Shown here: positions 34,504-44,745 of the stretch, in pieces
Position numbering within the stretch: position 1 is the stretch's first letter
Layout: every line of letters starts with the position of its first letter
DNA from: Labilibaculum euxinicum
GTDB lineage: Bacteria > Bacteroidota > Bacteroidia > Bacteroidales > Marinifilaceae
Reading direction: 5' to 3'
NCBI RefSeq assembly: GCF_009795715.1
Contig: NZ_WTCR01000003.1
Location: 248,001 to 312,000, forward strand
DNA length: 64,000 nucleotides
Notes under the pieces: generated by a model
The model's input: only the letters and a program-made list of their open reading frames with translations
Database searches by the model: none
Told to the model about the DNA's origin: nothing
Made by a program: the position numbers and the translations under genes

Positions 34504-36951
34504 ATGAAAGAGCAGAACACACTACGATCGAGCATATTGGAGTTGCTATATAAGGGAGAACCTGAGGCAGTAATTTTGAATGAAATTGTAAAACAGGCTC
34601 AGGATATTTCTCATGGTTCAATTTGTTCAATTCTGTGCATTGATGAGGAAGGAAAGCACTTATTATTGGGAGCTGCACCCGACTTACCGGATTTTTATAA
34701 TAAAGCAGTAAGTGGTCTTCCTATTGGAAATGGAATGGGATCATGTGGTACAGCAGCTTATACAGGCGAAAGGGTTACTGTAGAAGATATTAATAGCCAT
34801 CCTTATTGGAGTAGCTTCAAAAGTATTGCAAAAGATGCAAATTTAGGATCTTGTTGGTCGGAACCGATTAAAGATGCTTCGGGTAAAATTCTTGGGACTT
34901 TTGCCATTTATCATCGTACACCCAATATTCCCAAAACAAAAGATATCGAGTTAATTTCAGAATTATCGGATTTAACTGCAATTGTACTTGATCGAGGTAA
35001 AATTATTAGGCAATTAGCAGAGACTGAAAGTAAATATAAAACTTTAGCAGATGCCAGTAATGAAGCCGTTTTTATTGTTGATGAGGATAAGATTGTTGAA
35101 ATAAATACTCGGGCTGAAGTAATGACTGGGTATTCTGAATTGGAATTATCGGGTGTTTCTATTTTTAGTTTTATTGAGAAAGAGCACTGGATCGTTTCGC
35201 TTGATGAAAAATCTAGAAATTTTCGTCATAAAATTCAAGCGATCGGTACTAAAAAAGATGGTTCAAAGATAGATGTGGTTGTTCGAATTAAGAATTCTAC
35301 ATTTAAAGGTAAGGTAATATGTTTGCTTTCCATTCGTGATGTTACCAATTATAAAAATACCAAGACCGAATTGCTTAAGTTATCCCAGTCCGTTGTACAA
35401 AGTCCGGTTTCTGTTGTAATTACAAATTGCGAGGGGAATATTGAGTATGTAAATCCAAAGTTTAATGAACTTACCGGTTATTCTTTGGAAGAAGTAATTG
35501 GACAGAATTCTCGCATCTTGAGCTCAGGAAATAATCCAACTGATTTATATGAATCGTTGTGGAAAGCAATAAGATCCGGTAAGGAGTGGAGAGGAGAGAT
35601 TCAGAATAAGAAAAAAAACGGAGAATTATTTTGGGAGTTTGCAACAATATCACCCATAAAGGATGAAAGAGGGCAAATTATTAGTTTTATAGCAGTTAAG
35701 GAAGATGTTACAGAACGAAAGAGACAAGAACAAATTAAGAAGATTATATTAAATATTTCGAACGCTGTCTTTTCGCAAAATACATTGTTTGAATTTATTC
35801 AGTTTATTAGGGAAGAATTGTCTTCTATAATTGATACAACAAACTTTTTTGTTGCATTATATGATGACGAAACGGAGATGTTTAGCCTGCCTTTTCATGA
35901 CGATGAACATGATTTGTTCAAGGAATTCCCTAAAGGCAAGACTATTTCCGGCTGGGTTGTTGATCATGAAACGGCACTTTTGGCAACAGCTGAAGAATTG
36001 GATGAGTTAGGAGCCAAAGGAGAAGTGGAACTTAAGGGAGAACCTTCCAAAATTTGGCTCGGAATGCCTCTTAAGGGAAAAGAAAAGGTGATTGGTGTTT
36101 TGGTGATTCAAAGTTACGAAGACGAGAATGCTTTTTCTGAAGGAGACAAGAAGATGCTTGAGTTGGTTTCGCATCAGATTAGTATTTCTATCGAGCAAAA
36201 AAGAACCGAACAGGAATTGTATAAAGCTTTACATGACGCAAAAGAATCGGATCGTTTAAAGTCGGTTTTTTTAGCCACTATGTCACATGAATTACGTACC
36301 CCCTTAAATGCGGTAATAGGGTTTTCGGGATTGGTAGATAATGAAGTTGATATTGAAACGGCAGTTGAATATTGCAAAATGATTCATCAAAGCGGACATA
36401 ATCTATTAAATATTGTAGAAGATCTGTTCGATATTAGTTTAATACAATCCGGTGCGGTTAAAATTAAACATGAAGATTACAACCTCTTAAATTTGTTTTA
36501 TGAAATTGATGCTGTAATTCATGTTGAGAGGAATGTGCTTGAAAAGGAACATATTGAATTGATATTAAACCTTCCTCCTAATTTTTCGGATTTTATTTTA
36601 AATACTGACCCACATCGTTTTAAGCAGGTATTTCTGAATTTATTAAAAAATGCTTTGAAGTTTACTGATAAAGGAAGTATTGAATATGGCGTTATGAACG
36701 GAGATGTGAATTCGGAAAGGGTACTTCATTTTTTTGTAAAGGATACAGGAATTGGAATTCCAGAGGAGGTACAGGAAAGTATTTTTGGCTTGTTTAGACA
36801 GGCTAATGAAAAGCTTTCGAGGAAATATAATGGAGTTGGAATCGGATTATCTATTTCAAAGAGTTTAACTGAATTATTGGGAGGTAAAATTTGGTTTGAT
36901 TCAACATATGGAGAAGGATCTACTTTTTATTTTACACATCCCATTAAATGA
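34504..36951 (+). CDS. GAF-PAS-PAS-GAF hybrid-sensor histidine kinase
   Basis: An 815-aa soluble kinase with no membrane segment. Domains in order are GAF (about 20-165), PAS (about 180-290), PAS with PAC (about 300-415, EYVNPKFNELTGYSLEEVIGQNSRIL; DVTERKRQ), GAF (about 430-575), HisKA with phospho-accepting H595 in MSHELRTPLNAVIGFSG, and HATPase_c (DTGIGIPEEVQ; GVGIGLSISKSLTELLGG). It has no receiver domain, so it must signal to a separate response regulator. Cytoplasmic redox, light or small-ligand sensing is possible. No partner gene is adjacent. Confidence 0.92.
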   Translation: MKEQNTLRSSILELLYKGEPEAVILNEIVKQAQDISHGSICSILCIDEEGKHLLLGAAPDLPDFYNKAVSGLPIGNGMGSCGTAAYTGERVTVEDINSHPYWSSFKSIAKDANLGSCWSEPIKDASGKILGTFAIYHRTPNIPKTKDIELISELSDLTAIVLDRGKIIRQLAETESKYKTLADASNEAVFIVDEDKIVEINTRAEVMTGYSELELSGVSIFSFIEKEHWIVSLDEKSRNFRHKIQAIGTKKDGSKIDVVVRIKNSTFKGKVICLLSIRDVTNYKNTKTELLKLSQSVVQSPVSVVITNCEGNIEYVNPKFNELTGYSLEEVIGQNSRILSSGNNPTDLYESLWKAIRSGKEWRGEIQNKKKNGELFWEFATISPIKDERGQIISFIAVKEDVTERKRQEQIKKIILNISNAVFSQNTLFEFIQFIREELSSIIDTTNFFVALYDDETEMFSLPFHDDEHDLFKEFPKGKTISGWVVDHETALLATAEELDELGAKGEVELKGEPSKIWLGMPLKGKEKVIGVLVIQSYEDENAFSEGDKKMLELVSHQISISIEQKRTEQELYKALHDAKESDRLKSVFLATMSHELRTPLNAVIGFSGLVDNEVDIETAVEYCKMIHQSGHNLLNIVEDLFDISLIQSGAVKIKHEDYNLLNLFYEIDAVIHVERNVLEKEHIELILNLPPNFSDFILNTDPHRFKQVFLNLLKNALKFTDKGSIEYGVMNGDVNSERVLHFFVKDTGIGIPEEVQESIFGLFRQANEKLSRKYNGVGIGLSISKSLTELLGGKIWFDSTYGEGSTFYFTHPIK

Positions 36952-37090
36952 GCTAAAACCATTCAATAACAGGATCAAAATTCTAAGGTTCTTTTATTAG
37001 TTATTTCCCGTTAAGCTTTTTTAACCAATTTTAGCAGGCAATTCGTCAAACTATCAGCCTGATAATAAAACAAATGCTTGATTAAAATCG

Positions 37091-37109
37091 TACCCTAGTT
37101 GATAGGGTA
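37091..37109 (+). promoter_or_regulatory. Short perfect inverted repeat upstream of the EF-hand protein gene
   Basis: TACCCTA-GTTGA-TAGGGTA, 30 bp before the start codon. It could be an operator or a 5'-leader hairpin; no regulator can be named. Confidence 0.5.
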
Positions 37110-37138
37110 TCATTTTATTCAACTTTAAACTTATAGCC

Positions 37139-38542
37139 ATGACATTGCATAAATACATCCGCACAATCGGTAGGTGTTTGTTGTCGCTTGCCTTCATTTG
37201 TTTTAGTATTTTACCTGTTAAAAGTCAGGAACAACTACCTGACAAAAATGGAGAATTAATTCTGATTGATTCATTGGGAATTACACAGGAAGCTCAAAAA
37301 AATTCAATCCCAGTTGGATTATTTGCATATAATAAATGGGTTGATCTGAATGAGAACGGGCTTGTTGAAAGTAATGAGTTTTTCGGATTAGGTAAAGACT
37401 CATTTTCGAAAGGTGAAGCCATTAGTGTCTCTTTATATGATCCAAATTTGAGCGAAGGTTCAAATTTAAAACTAAGAATTTGGGATACCAGTGGTAATTT
37501 GATTCGTACAATTAAAAAGAATTATACTTCAACTCCTTTATTTACTTATTCAGGTTTCGATTCATTTCTGCCAGTTGGGAATTATATTTTTACCATTAAT
37601 CCGGAGGAAACCGGAACAACCTACCAAATTCGTTTTTCATTAAAAGAGCCAAATGGAAACACTTTTGCTCAAATTCGCAAAAAACTACTTCCTGAAGATC
37701 TGTATATTTTTAGGATGTGGATAGATGAGGATGGAGATATGAAAATAGATAGCTCTGAAGTGTTTGCTTTAAATCAGAAAGAATACTTTTTAGGTGATGT
37801 AAAATTTGAAATGGGTTTAAATCTTCCTTCTGTTACCAATCAGGTTGTTTATCAGGTTTGGGATGCTCAGCATCAGTTGCTCAGCATGAATATTTCTAAA
37901 TTGGATAGCTTGCAGCATTATACTATGAAAGAGGATACCCTGCATAATGGGAATGATTTTCTGAAGGTTTTAAGTGATGCTTCCGTTGGAAATTATCTGA
38001 TTACAGCTTCGGTTGCAGGAGAGAAGGTGAAACAGTATCAAATTCCCATTCAGATAATAGATACAACACAGATTGCTGATTCAGAACCAGCTGTAGAGCC
38101 CGAACCGGTTGTTGCTGAAGATACAACTTCTTCTGCACCGAAAATGAAAATGGGAACCTCTGAGAATGTGGATAATTTAGCACCTGAATTCAAAAAAGGG
38201 CAGGAGGGATTTTTTCTGTTTACAGGATTTATTGATTTGAATGAGAACAATGTTCAAGACCGGGATGAGTTTATGGGAGCCGATCAGGAATATTATTATT
38301 CTGAATCGGAAAATATATTTGTTCAATTCCATTTGAGACAATTTTTTAATACGACATTAAAGTTGCAACTGTTGAATAGTGAGAAGCAGCTGGTTAAAGA
38401 ACAAATCGGCAAATACGGCGATTCTCCATTTGTATTTAAAGTTTCAATGCCCGATGATCCATTGATTCCAGGAGATTATCAATTACTGATGATTCCCGTT
38501 GGTTCAGAAATCAAATATCGATTGGAGCTGACAATTAAGTAG
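37139..38542 (+). CDS. Exported three-repeat protein with EF-hand-type calcium loops
   Basis: A 467-aa protein with an N-terminal signal peptide (ends near LPVKSQ). Three related segments of about 110-140 residues each begin with a 12-residue loop: DLNENGLVESNE (about residue 70), DEDGDMKIDSSE and DLNENNVQDRDE. All three carry acidic or amide residues at positions 1, 3, 5, 9 or 11, and Glu at 12, as in canonical EF-hand or dockerin loops. Each is followed by a beta-rich part (for example LKLRIWDTSGNLIRTIKKN). Calcium binding and a periplasmic or surface location are likely; function is unknown. The convergent starch amylase gene shares its terminator region. Confidence 0.75.
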   Translation: MTLHKYIRTIGRCLLSLAFICFSILPVKSQEQLPDKNGELILIDSLGITQEAQKNSIPVGLFAYNKWVDLNENGLVESNEFFGLGKDSFSKGEAISVSLYDPNLSEGSNLKLRIWDTSGNLIRTIKKNYTSTPLFTYSGFDSFLPVGNYIFTINPEETGTTYQIRFSLKEPNGNTFAQIRKKLLPEDLYIFRMWIDEDGDMKIDSSEVFALNQKEYFLGDVKFEMGLNLPSVTNQVVYQVWDAQHQLLSMNISKLDSLQHYTMKEDTLHNGNDFLKVLSDASVGNYLITASVAGEKVKQYQIPIQIIDTTQIADSEPAVEPEPVVAEDTTSSAPKMKMGTSENVDNLAPEFKKGQEGFFLFTGFIDLNENNVQDRDEFMGADQEYYYSESENIFVQFHLRQFFNTTLKLQLLNSEKQLVKEQIGKYGDSPFVFKVSMPDDPLIPGDYQLLMIPVGSEIKYRLELTIK

Positions 38543-38544
38543 TC

Positions 38545-38582
38545 AAAAATCCCGCTTTTGGTGTTCCAAAAAACGGGATTTT
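38545..38582. terminator. Bidirectional terminator between convergent genes
   Basis: AAAATCCCGCTTTTGG...CCAAAAAACGGGATTTT. The A-run and T-run on both sides let it serve both strands. Confidence 0.85.
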
Positions 38583-38616
38583 ATCTAATCTAAAACCTAT
38601 TGAAAAAAAATGCTGT

Positions 38617-41600
38617 TTATTGCTTTACTATTTTTTTACTGAGTTGCGAACCATCCTCCATTTCAAATATTAAAATGTAAGTTCCTGTTGTTAGATTATT
38701 TACGTTTAAATCTGCCGATTCATTTGGCATTGTTACAGCTATGATTGCTTTTCCTGATAAATCAAAAAGCTGTAATTTATTTACTTGTTTTAGATTTTGA
38801 AGATGAAGAATATCACGAACCGGATTTGGATACAGGCGTAATTCTTTGTTTAAAATATCATTAATGCCTGTTGAGTAGGTTATTTCTTCACTGTATGCAC
38901 TGTAAACAATATCACCTTGCAATAATTCACCTGTTTGTGCAACAGGAGTTACTGAAAAGCGGATAAAATTACCGCGATCGGCTCTAACAAGAGTATAAGA
39001 TAATTGATCGGCTCCGCTAATAACAGTTTCATTGGTTCCATTTGCATCGTCTGCTCTGTACCATTTGTAAATTGAACTTCCTTCCGGATCATTATTCAAA
39101 TCCGTAAAGGTATAACTTGCCGTTAAGGTTTCATCCTCTCTGAAAGTTCCGCTTACAGTAATGTTTGAAGCAACAGGTGCTGATTTTACATCAGGAATGG
39201 AAAGTTGTTTTGTTGTGTAAATATGATATTCCCCGGCTTTAAGATCTATAAATGCGTTAACATCAGTAACAGTAATTGCTTGCCCGGTAAAATAATCATA
39301 CCATGTACCTGTTTTACTGAAATTAGGATCAATACTTCTTAGTTTAAGGTCGAAATTTCCAATTACTCTAACATCCATATCGGAATGATTGATTTCAATA
39401 CGTTTTAAAACGGTATTTGTATTCAGTGTGAAATCCTCCGATTCGAAGGCAACTTCTTCTTTTTTCAGCTTGATAAGTGCCGAAAATACTTCGTACAGTC
39501 TTTTTCTGTTTGGATCATCCTGATATTCCCAATGGATAGGTTTCTTGCCAACCCGACCATTTTCATCAATCGAGACATCGTAACCCAATTCTTCAAATTG
39601 CCATACCATTTTTGGCCCGGGAACAGTGAAAAATAAAGTTGCTGCAGCTTCAACTCTTGAAAGGGCTGTATTTAGGTTTGTTACATTATAGCTACCTAAA
39701 GAAGCTCCATAGGTAAGATTACGATACATCATGCGCTCTTCATCATGACTCTCCATATAACTCACCAAATTTGGGCCGACCCATTGTCTCTCTTTCCATG
39801 AATACCAATTGAAATCAGAAGAATATCCCATGGAAGCTTCACTGTATTCATGATTGGCATTTCCCCAAAGCATAATTCCATGAGCAGCCAGTTCTTTTTC
39901 TTCCGCATTATCGGATAAATGTTCGAAAATCACCACAGCGTTCGATTTAACGTTCCAAATTGCAGTAGACATACGTTTTAGTATATCAATACGTTCTTGG
40001 TCGTATTGTCCTCCCCAAGGATCAGTGGTGTTGCTGTGTGGTGTGTTTGAAAATCCTTTGGTAAAATCGAAACGAAATCCATCAATGTGATATTCGTTCA
40101 TCCAATAGGTATTAATCCGATCCACTAACTTTTGTGTCGCCGTACTTGTGTGATTAATATCGTATCCCCATTGGGCATCCGGATTTTCAAAATTGCTTGT
40201 AACATTGTACCATGGATTATCTGCAGTTGGTTTTGAACCATCGAAGTACATGCGTAAAAATGGGGATTGTCCGTAGGTATGATTGAGTACCATATCCATA
40301 TAAACAGCTATTCCTCTGCTGTGACATTCGTCGATAAATGCTTTGTAATCATTTTTTGTGCCATAGGCTTTATCAGGAGCAAAATAAAAGGATGGATTGT
40401 ATCCCCAGGAATCATTTCCTTCAAATTCGTTAAATGGCATTAGCTCAATTGCATTAACTCCAAGTCTTTCCAAATAATCTAATGTGTCTTTAACTGTTTT
40501 AATATCACCAGCTGCAGTAAAGTCACGAACATGTAATTCGTAAACGACTAAATCTTCTTTTAATGGAGGAGTAAATTGTGCATCGGACCATGTATAATTG
40601 GTTTGTGCTGTTTGGAAGACACTGGCAATTTCACTTGTTTTATCAGCAGGGTAGGGAATCAAATTTGGATAGGTTGTGCTTGAAATGTATTGGTCATTCC
40701 ACGGATCTAATAATTTATCAGCGTATGGATCTGCAATTTTAATATTACCGTCGATAACATACTGGAAAATGTATTCTTTTCCTGCCGTAAGGTTGTCGAG
40801 AGTAATCCAAAAATAGTCTCCATCCTTACTCATTTGGTAGTTGTTGTCGTAATTCCAATTGTTAAAATCACCAATAACAAAAACATATTCTTTGTTTGGT
40901 GCATAAAGTGATAGAGTAACTGTGTTATCATCAATGTAATTGATACCATCTTTAATCCCGGCAGGTTTTGTTGCTGTGGGCGTATCCTCACGAAGAACTA
41001 TATTTACTGTATCTCTTGCTTCCTCACCGCTTGCAGTTGCAACAGCAATTAACTGGTGATTGCCTGCAGCATTTGGAGTATAGGAATAATTCAATTGGGT
41101 TGACAAGGTGGAAGTCATGCTTACGCCATCGATTAGCAACTCTAAATTATCACTAGCTTCAGAATTTGCCGTAATCAATACTGATTCATTTTTTCCAAAA
41201 ATGGCATTGTCAACTGGTTTTGCGAATTCAACATTGAGTCCACCTTCGCTTAAGTCAACAAATATATCTGTTCCTCCGTCTCCTTTTCCTTCTTTCGAAT
41301 TGTCGGAACTCCTAAAAACGAAAGCCATTTTTAATATTTTTTCACCACTTGTTACGCCGTAATATTCGCGAATGTCAGGTGTAATACTTAATTGCCACTT
41401 GTTATTGCCAAGTGATGTTAGTTTGTATTTTTCGCTGTTGTCACCCCAGGTCGGAGCGTATTTCCAATCACTGGTAGAAGTGCTTTGGTCAGTAATTACA
41501 CCTGTATGAGCATATACATCGCCGGTGTAATCCAGTAATCCTGCTGTACCTAATGAGGCATCAAAGGTTATTGTTACAGGTTTATCTTCGGTAGGAAAGG

Positions 41601-41685
41601 TTGGATCTGAAATAATTATCTGTCCAATACCAATTGAAGGGATTAGCAGAAGAAAAGAAAGGAGATATGTGTATAGTTTCTTCAT
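38617..41685 (-). CDS. Type-IX-secreted multidomain GH13 alpha-amylase
   Basis: About 1022 aa from the start I prefer (MKKLYTYLL..., which opens the signal peptide; an in-frame ATG lies 21 bp upstream). Order of parts: signal peptide, N-terminal beta domain resembling starch-binding modules, Ig-like domain, CBM48-like domain (FVIGDFNNWN), GH13 catalytic barrel (VYELHVRDF; MDMVLNHTYG; nucleophile in DGFRFDFTKG; acid in VVIFEHLSD; ESHDEERMM), a beta domain, and a type IX sorting tail (LRLYPNPVRDILHL...GTYILIFEMEDG, ends KKIVKQ). It should be exported to the surface and cut starch there. It is the last gene of the minus-strand susCDEF cluster. Confidence 0.93.
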   Translation of the reverse strand: MKKLYTYLLSFLLLIPSIGIGQIIISDPTFPTEDKPVTITFDASLGTAGLLDYTGDVYAHTGVITDQSTSTSDWKYAPTWGDNSEKYKLTSLGNNKWQLSITPDIREYYGVTSGEKILKMAFVFRSSDNSKEGKGDGGTDIFVDLSEGGLNVEFAKPVDNAIFGKNESVLITANSEASDNLELLIDGVSMTSTLSTQLNYSYTPNAAGNHQLIAVATASGEEARDTVNIVLREDTPTATKPAGIKDGINYIDDNTVTLSLYAPNKEYVFVIGDFNNWNYDNNYQMSKDGDYFWITLDNLTAGKEYIFQYVIDGNIKIADPYADKLLDPWNDQYISSTTYPNLIPYPADKTSEIASVFQTAQTNYTWSDAQFTPPLKEDLVVYELHVRDFTAAGDIKTVKDTLDYLERLGVNAIELMPFNEFEGNDSWGYNPSFYFAPDKAYGTKNDYKAFIDECHSRGIAVYMDMVLNHTYGQSPFLRMYFDGSKPTADNPWYNVTSNFENPDAQWGYDINHTSTATQKLVDRINTYWMNEYHIDGFRFDFTKGFSNTPHSNTTDPWGGQYDQERIDILKRMSTAIWNVKSNAVVIFEHLSDNAEEKELAAHGIMLWGNANHEYSEASMGYSSDFNWYSWKERQWVGPNLVSYMESHDEERMMYRNLTYGASLGSYNVTNLNTALSRVEAAATLFFTVPGPKMVWQFEELGYDVSIDENGRVGKKPIHWEYQDDPNRKRLYEVFSALIKLKKEEVAFESEDFTLNTNTVLKRIEINHSDMDVRVIGNFDLKLRSIDPNFSKTGTWYDYFTGQAITVTDVNAFIDLKAGEYHIYTTKQLSIPDVKSAPVASNITVSGTFREDETLTASYTFTDLNNDPEGSSIYKWYRADDANGTNETVISGADQLSYTLVRADRGNFIRFSVTPVAQTGELLQGDIVYSAYSEEITYSTGINDILNKELRLYPNPVRDILHLQNLKQVNKLQLFDLSGKAIIAVTMPNESADLNVNNLTTGTYILIFEMEDGSQLSKKIVKQ

Positions 41686-41843
41686 AGTTAGTTGTTTCTG
41701 GATCAAATTATTTATCTATAAGTGGCATGAGTTAATTATTCTATTTTTCTTGATCTACGCCAAATATGTGTTAATAATAAGCAATTGTAAGTTGGTCGAA
41801 AACAGATGTTGTGTGAGAGTGTTTTTTGAAATAAAGACAATTT

Positions 41844-41873
41844 GAAAAAAGCCACCCCCATGGGCGGCTTTTT
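41844..41873 (-). terminator. Terminator after the susCDEF-like genes
   Basis: AAAAAGCC...GGCTTTTT hairpin with A/T runs on both sides, just past the stop of the SusE/F-type gene. It may separate the amylase gene transcriptionally. Confidence 0.8.
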
Positions 41874-41889
41874 AATTTAATTATTTCAT

Positions 41890-43632
41890 TTATTCAAAAA
41901 TTCCAGATTCTGTACTGAAGTTTAACTTAACTTTCTGACCAGTTGTGATAGGTGCACCCGCCAAATCATTTCCTGTACCTCGGTACTCAATTTTTCCAGC
42001 TAACACACTAAACTCTGCCTGCCACCAATCAACAGGATTGCTATCAGCGTTAGTTAAAGTAGTAGCTGTTACATACATTCTTGCATTATCATCTGCTACG
42101 GCAGCCGGAGAAACAAGAATCTTTGCATCTCCTGCATCAGGAGTAAACAGGAATTGTCCGCCATCCCAATTTCCAAATGCAGTACCCTGAGCATAGATAA
42201 CAGGATCGGTTATTTGAATCGTATTAGTTAAAAGATTTACAACAATCATTTTATAACCAACAGCTCCGCTAGGTATGTTATCCCCACCTTTACTCCATAC
42301 GCCATCAGCATCTGCAGTGTCGCCGGTTTTTCCGAATTGTGCACCATCCCAAGCTTTGGCTGAATTAAATTTTAACTCAGTACCAGCATCAAACCAAGCA
42401 ATTTTCCAGAAAAGATGTGGGTTACTGTGAACCGGAATCATTTCCATTACTGCGGCATTATTCCAATCCCAATCTGGAACAAAGCTACCATTGATGTATA
42501 ATTCAGTAGGAAAAACTGGTACTGCTTCAATTTTATATATTCCTTTATTAAGATCCAAAGTAATAGTATAGGCCTTATCACCACCGTCAAAAGCAATGTT
42601 AGTATTCTTACCCTTTGGTGCGAGAACACCAGAATTGCCATTACTATCAGCATCAGCCCAGTCTAGACCATCCCAATTTTGCTGATTAATAAATTTAAAG
42701 TTGGCTCCATCTTTCAGGGTAACTTCAAGAGTATATACTCCTTCTGATTTTCTTGTCATTTCAGTAGATGCTCCCGGATTCCATTCCGGATCAGTAGTAT
42801 TGTATGCACCTACCAAGTATATATTTGGATAATCATAAGTATATACTGATCCGTTTTCGTATGGAGCAATTGTTAAATTACTGTTTGTAAAATCAGCTGT
42901 AACGGCATACCATCCTGTTTCTCCCGTAAATTTGAAATTTCCGTCATCATCTCCTGCAGCCTCAATGTTTTCAGATCGAGTGGCAAATTTGGCGAAGTTA
43001 TAATCATAACCGTCGCTTGCTTGTTTTTCTGAAAACTTAAATAAACCATCTTTTGTAAGTTTCAGATACTTCGTAAAGATATTATCTGCACCATATGCTT
43101 TTAAGGCATCTGTTACTTTAGATGAAGCTGTAGCTGAACCAAAGATATATAAATCAGCAGGAATAGGTACATCTAAATAAGGAGTCACCTTCATTGTAAA
43201 CGAAGCAGTGTACAAATTATCAAGATCCTCGTTAGCAAAGGCTCTAATTCTTACTTCAAGCTCTACCTGTTTTGCCGGGGCATATCTGTCAGATATTAGA
43301 GTGTTTAAACCACCGACAGTAATCAATGTAGTTGTTTCTGATACTCGATCAAACTCCAGTGCATTTTTAAATTCATTACCTACAGTGTCAATTTGAACAT
43401 AATATCTTACACCGATAGGATCAGCATATGTAGCCGCCGACCAGCTTAATTCGATTATAGTTTCTTTTTCATTCTTTTTCTCAAGAACCAAATCGACATT
43501 TTCGGTTATTTCTGCTAGTACCGGGGCAGTTCCTTGAACTGGCTCAGTTACATTTGGCGTCTCAAAATCGTCTTCGCAAGCAACAAAGAAAACAGCCAAT
43601 AGTGATATAAATAAATATTTAAGATTCTTCAT
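41890..43632 (-). CDS. SusE/SusF-type outer-membrane starch-binding lipoprotein
   Basis: A 580-aa lipoprotein with a lipobox (AVFFVACEDD, Cys19). An N-terminal SusE-type domain (APVLAEITENVDLVLEK..., ELSWSAATYADPIGVRYYVQID) precedes three tandem beta-sandwich starch-binding modules. These are recognised by recurring PTELYINGSFVPDWDWN/IYLVGAYNTTDPEWNPG, FKFINQQNWDG and LKFNSAKAWDGAQFG, whose tryptophans would stack on glucose rings. It sits on the cell surface with SusC/D. It lies 2 bp after the neighbouring SusE-like gene. Confidence 0.92.
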   Translation of the reverse strand: MKNLKYLFISLLAVFFVACEDDFETPNVTEPVQGTAPVLAEITENVDLVLEKKNEKETIIELSWSAATYADPIGVRYYVQIDTVGNEFKNALEFDRVSETTTLITVGGLNTLISDRYAPAKQVELEVRIRAFANEDLDNLYTASFTMKVTPYLDVPIPADLYIFGSATASSKVTDALKAYGADNIFTKYLKLTKDGLFKFSEKQASDGYDYNFAKFATRSENIEAAGDDDGNFKFTGETGWYAVTADFTNSNLTIAPYENGSVYTYDYPNIYLVGAYNTTDPEWNPGASTEMTRKSEGVYTLEVTLKDGANFKFINQQNWDGLDWADADSNGNSGVLAPKGKNTNIAFDGGDKAYTITLDLNKGIYKIEAVPVFPTELYINGSFVPDWDWNNAAVMEMIPVHSNPHLFWKIAWFDAGTELKFNSAKAWDGAQFGKTGDTADADGVWSKGGDNIPSGAVGYKMIVVNLLTNTIQITDPVIYAQGTAFGNWDGGQFLFTPDAGDAKILVSPAAVADDNARMYVTATTLTNADSNPVDWWQAEFSVLAGKIEYRGTGNDLAGAPITTGQKVKLNFSTESGIFE

Positions 43633-43634
43633 TT

Positions 43635-44726
43635 TTATTCAATTTTACCAGTTTGATTAATAAAGTCAAGCTCTATTGTCTGCTCACCTGCGTTAATGCT
43701 AAATCTGTCCTGATCACCACCGTCTGCTCTGTATGCAATTTTTCCATTAAGGAATATAAACTCAGCATGCCACCAGTCTGCAGCAGAAATATATGGATGT
43801 GTTACATGAAGTCTTAGTTCGCCAGCCAGTAAGTTTTTAGTTAAAAACATTTTCTTATTTTCAGCATCCAACTTAAATTTATTAGCTTCTACAACAGAAC
43901 TAACAGGCCACACATCGCCTATAGTAGGTCCGCAAATATAAATACTTGCTGGTTCTATCAACAGCTTATTATTCGCCATATCTACACCAACGGTATAGTA
44001 TCCTGCTGTTCCTGGTACAGGTATATCTTCACCTCTGTTGTCAACTGTTCCTAAAGTATATTCTCCATTAACAGCATCTCCAATTTTTCCAATAACACCT
44101 TTGTAGTTTTCATCAGAACACAGTTTAAAACTTCCAGTAGCTTCCATCCACACGATAGTCCAGGTGTCATCAGGTTCACTGTTGACTTTGATAAATTTAA
44201 GCTTGTTGTTCTGTGCAACGCGCCCTACACCATCACCAAAAAGATAGAAGGTATTTGGAGCAAATAGAATATCCAAATAGGGAGTTGTTGTAAAGTTAAG
44301 TACTGTAGAGTATTGTGCTTCAACACCATTAAGAGAGTTGGTCATTACCCTTGCATAAACTGTGGCTTCTACATCTACAGGTAATTCGAGTGATTCTGTA
44401 AGAAATTCATTAATAGCTCCTACTGTGAATGTGAAAGCATTTTCAGATGCTCCAATATCAAAACTAACGGGTTTGGAAAAATCAGCTGTAGTTGAAAATT
44501 GAAGGGTATCTGTTACAACAATATCCACCCCATATGATGCAGGTGTGTATGATACCTGAATAATTTCGGCTTTTGTTGCTTTTGATATTGCCAAAGTAGT
44601 ACCAAAACCTTCAATATTTGTTGCCGGCATATACTCTGAATTATTTAATTTTACAATATCGTCATCATCGCAAGAAAAAAAGCTTACTGCGAGAAGCAAT
44701 ATTAGTATGTATTTTATATTCTTCAT
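43635..44726 (-). CDS. SusE-type starch-binding lipoprotein, shorter paralogue
   Basis: About 363 aa from the start MKNIKYILILLLAVSFFSCDDDD, which gives a proper lipoprotein signal (Cys18). An upstream in-frame ATG would overlap the susD end and spoil the signal. It has a SusE-type domain (IEGFGTTLAISKATKAEIIQVSY) followed by two starch-binding-like modules. The C-terminal WWHAEFIFLNGKIAYRADGGDQ parallels WWQAEFSVLAGKIEYRGTGND of the larger SusE/F protein, so the two share their final module. It is expected at the outer-membrane surface with SusC and SusD. Confidence 0.9.
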   Translation of the reverse strand: MKNIKYILILLLAVSFFSCDDDDIVKLNNSEYMPATNIEGFGTTLAISKATKAEIIQVSYTPASYGVDIVVTDTLQFSTTADFSKPVSFDIGASENAFTFTVGAINEFLTESLELPVDVEATVYARVMTNSLNGVEAQYSTVLNFTTTPYLDILFAPNTFYLFGDGVGRVAQNNKLKFIKVNSEPDDTWTIVWMEATGSFKLCSDENYKGVIGKIGDAVNGEYTLGTVDNRGEDIPVPGTAGYYTVGVDMANNKLLIEPASIYICGPTIGDVWPVSSVVEANKFKLDAENKKMFLTKNLLAGELRLHVTHPYISAADWWHAEFIFLNGKIAYRADGGDQDRFSINAGEQTIELDFINQTGKIE

Positions 44727-44745
44727 AACGTATTTTTTAGATCGA

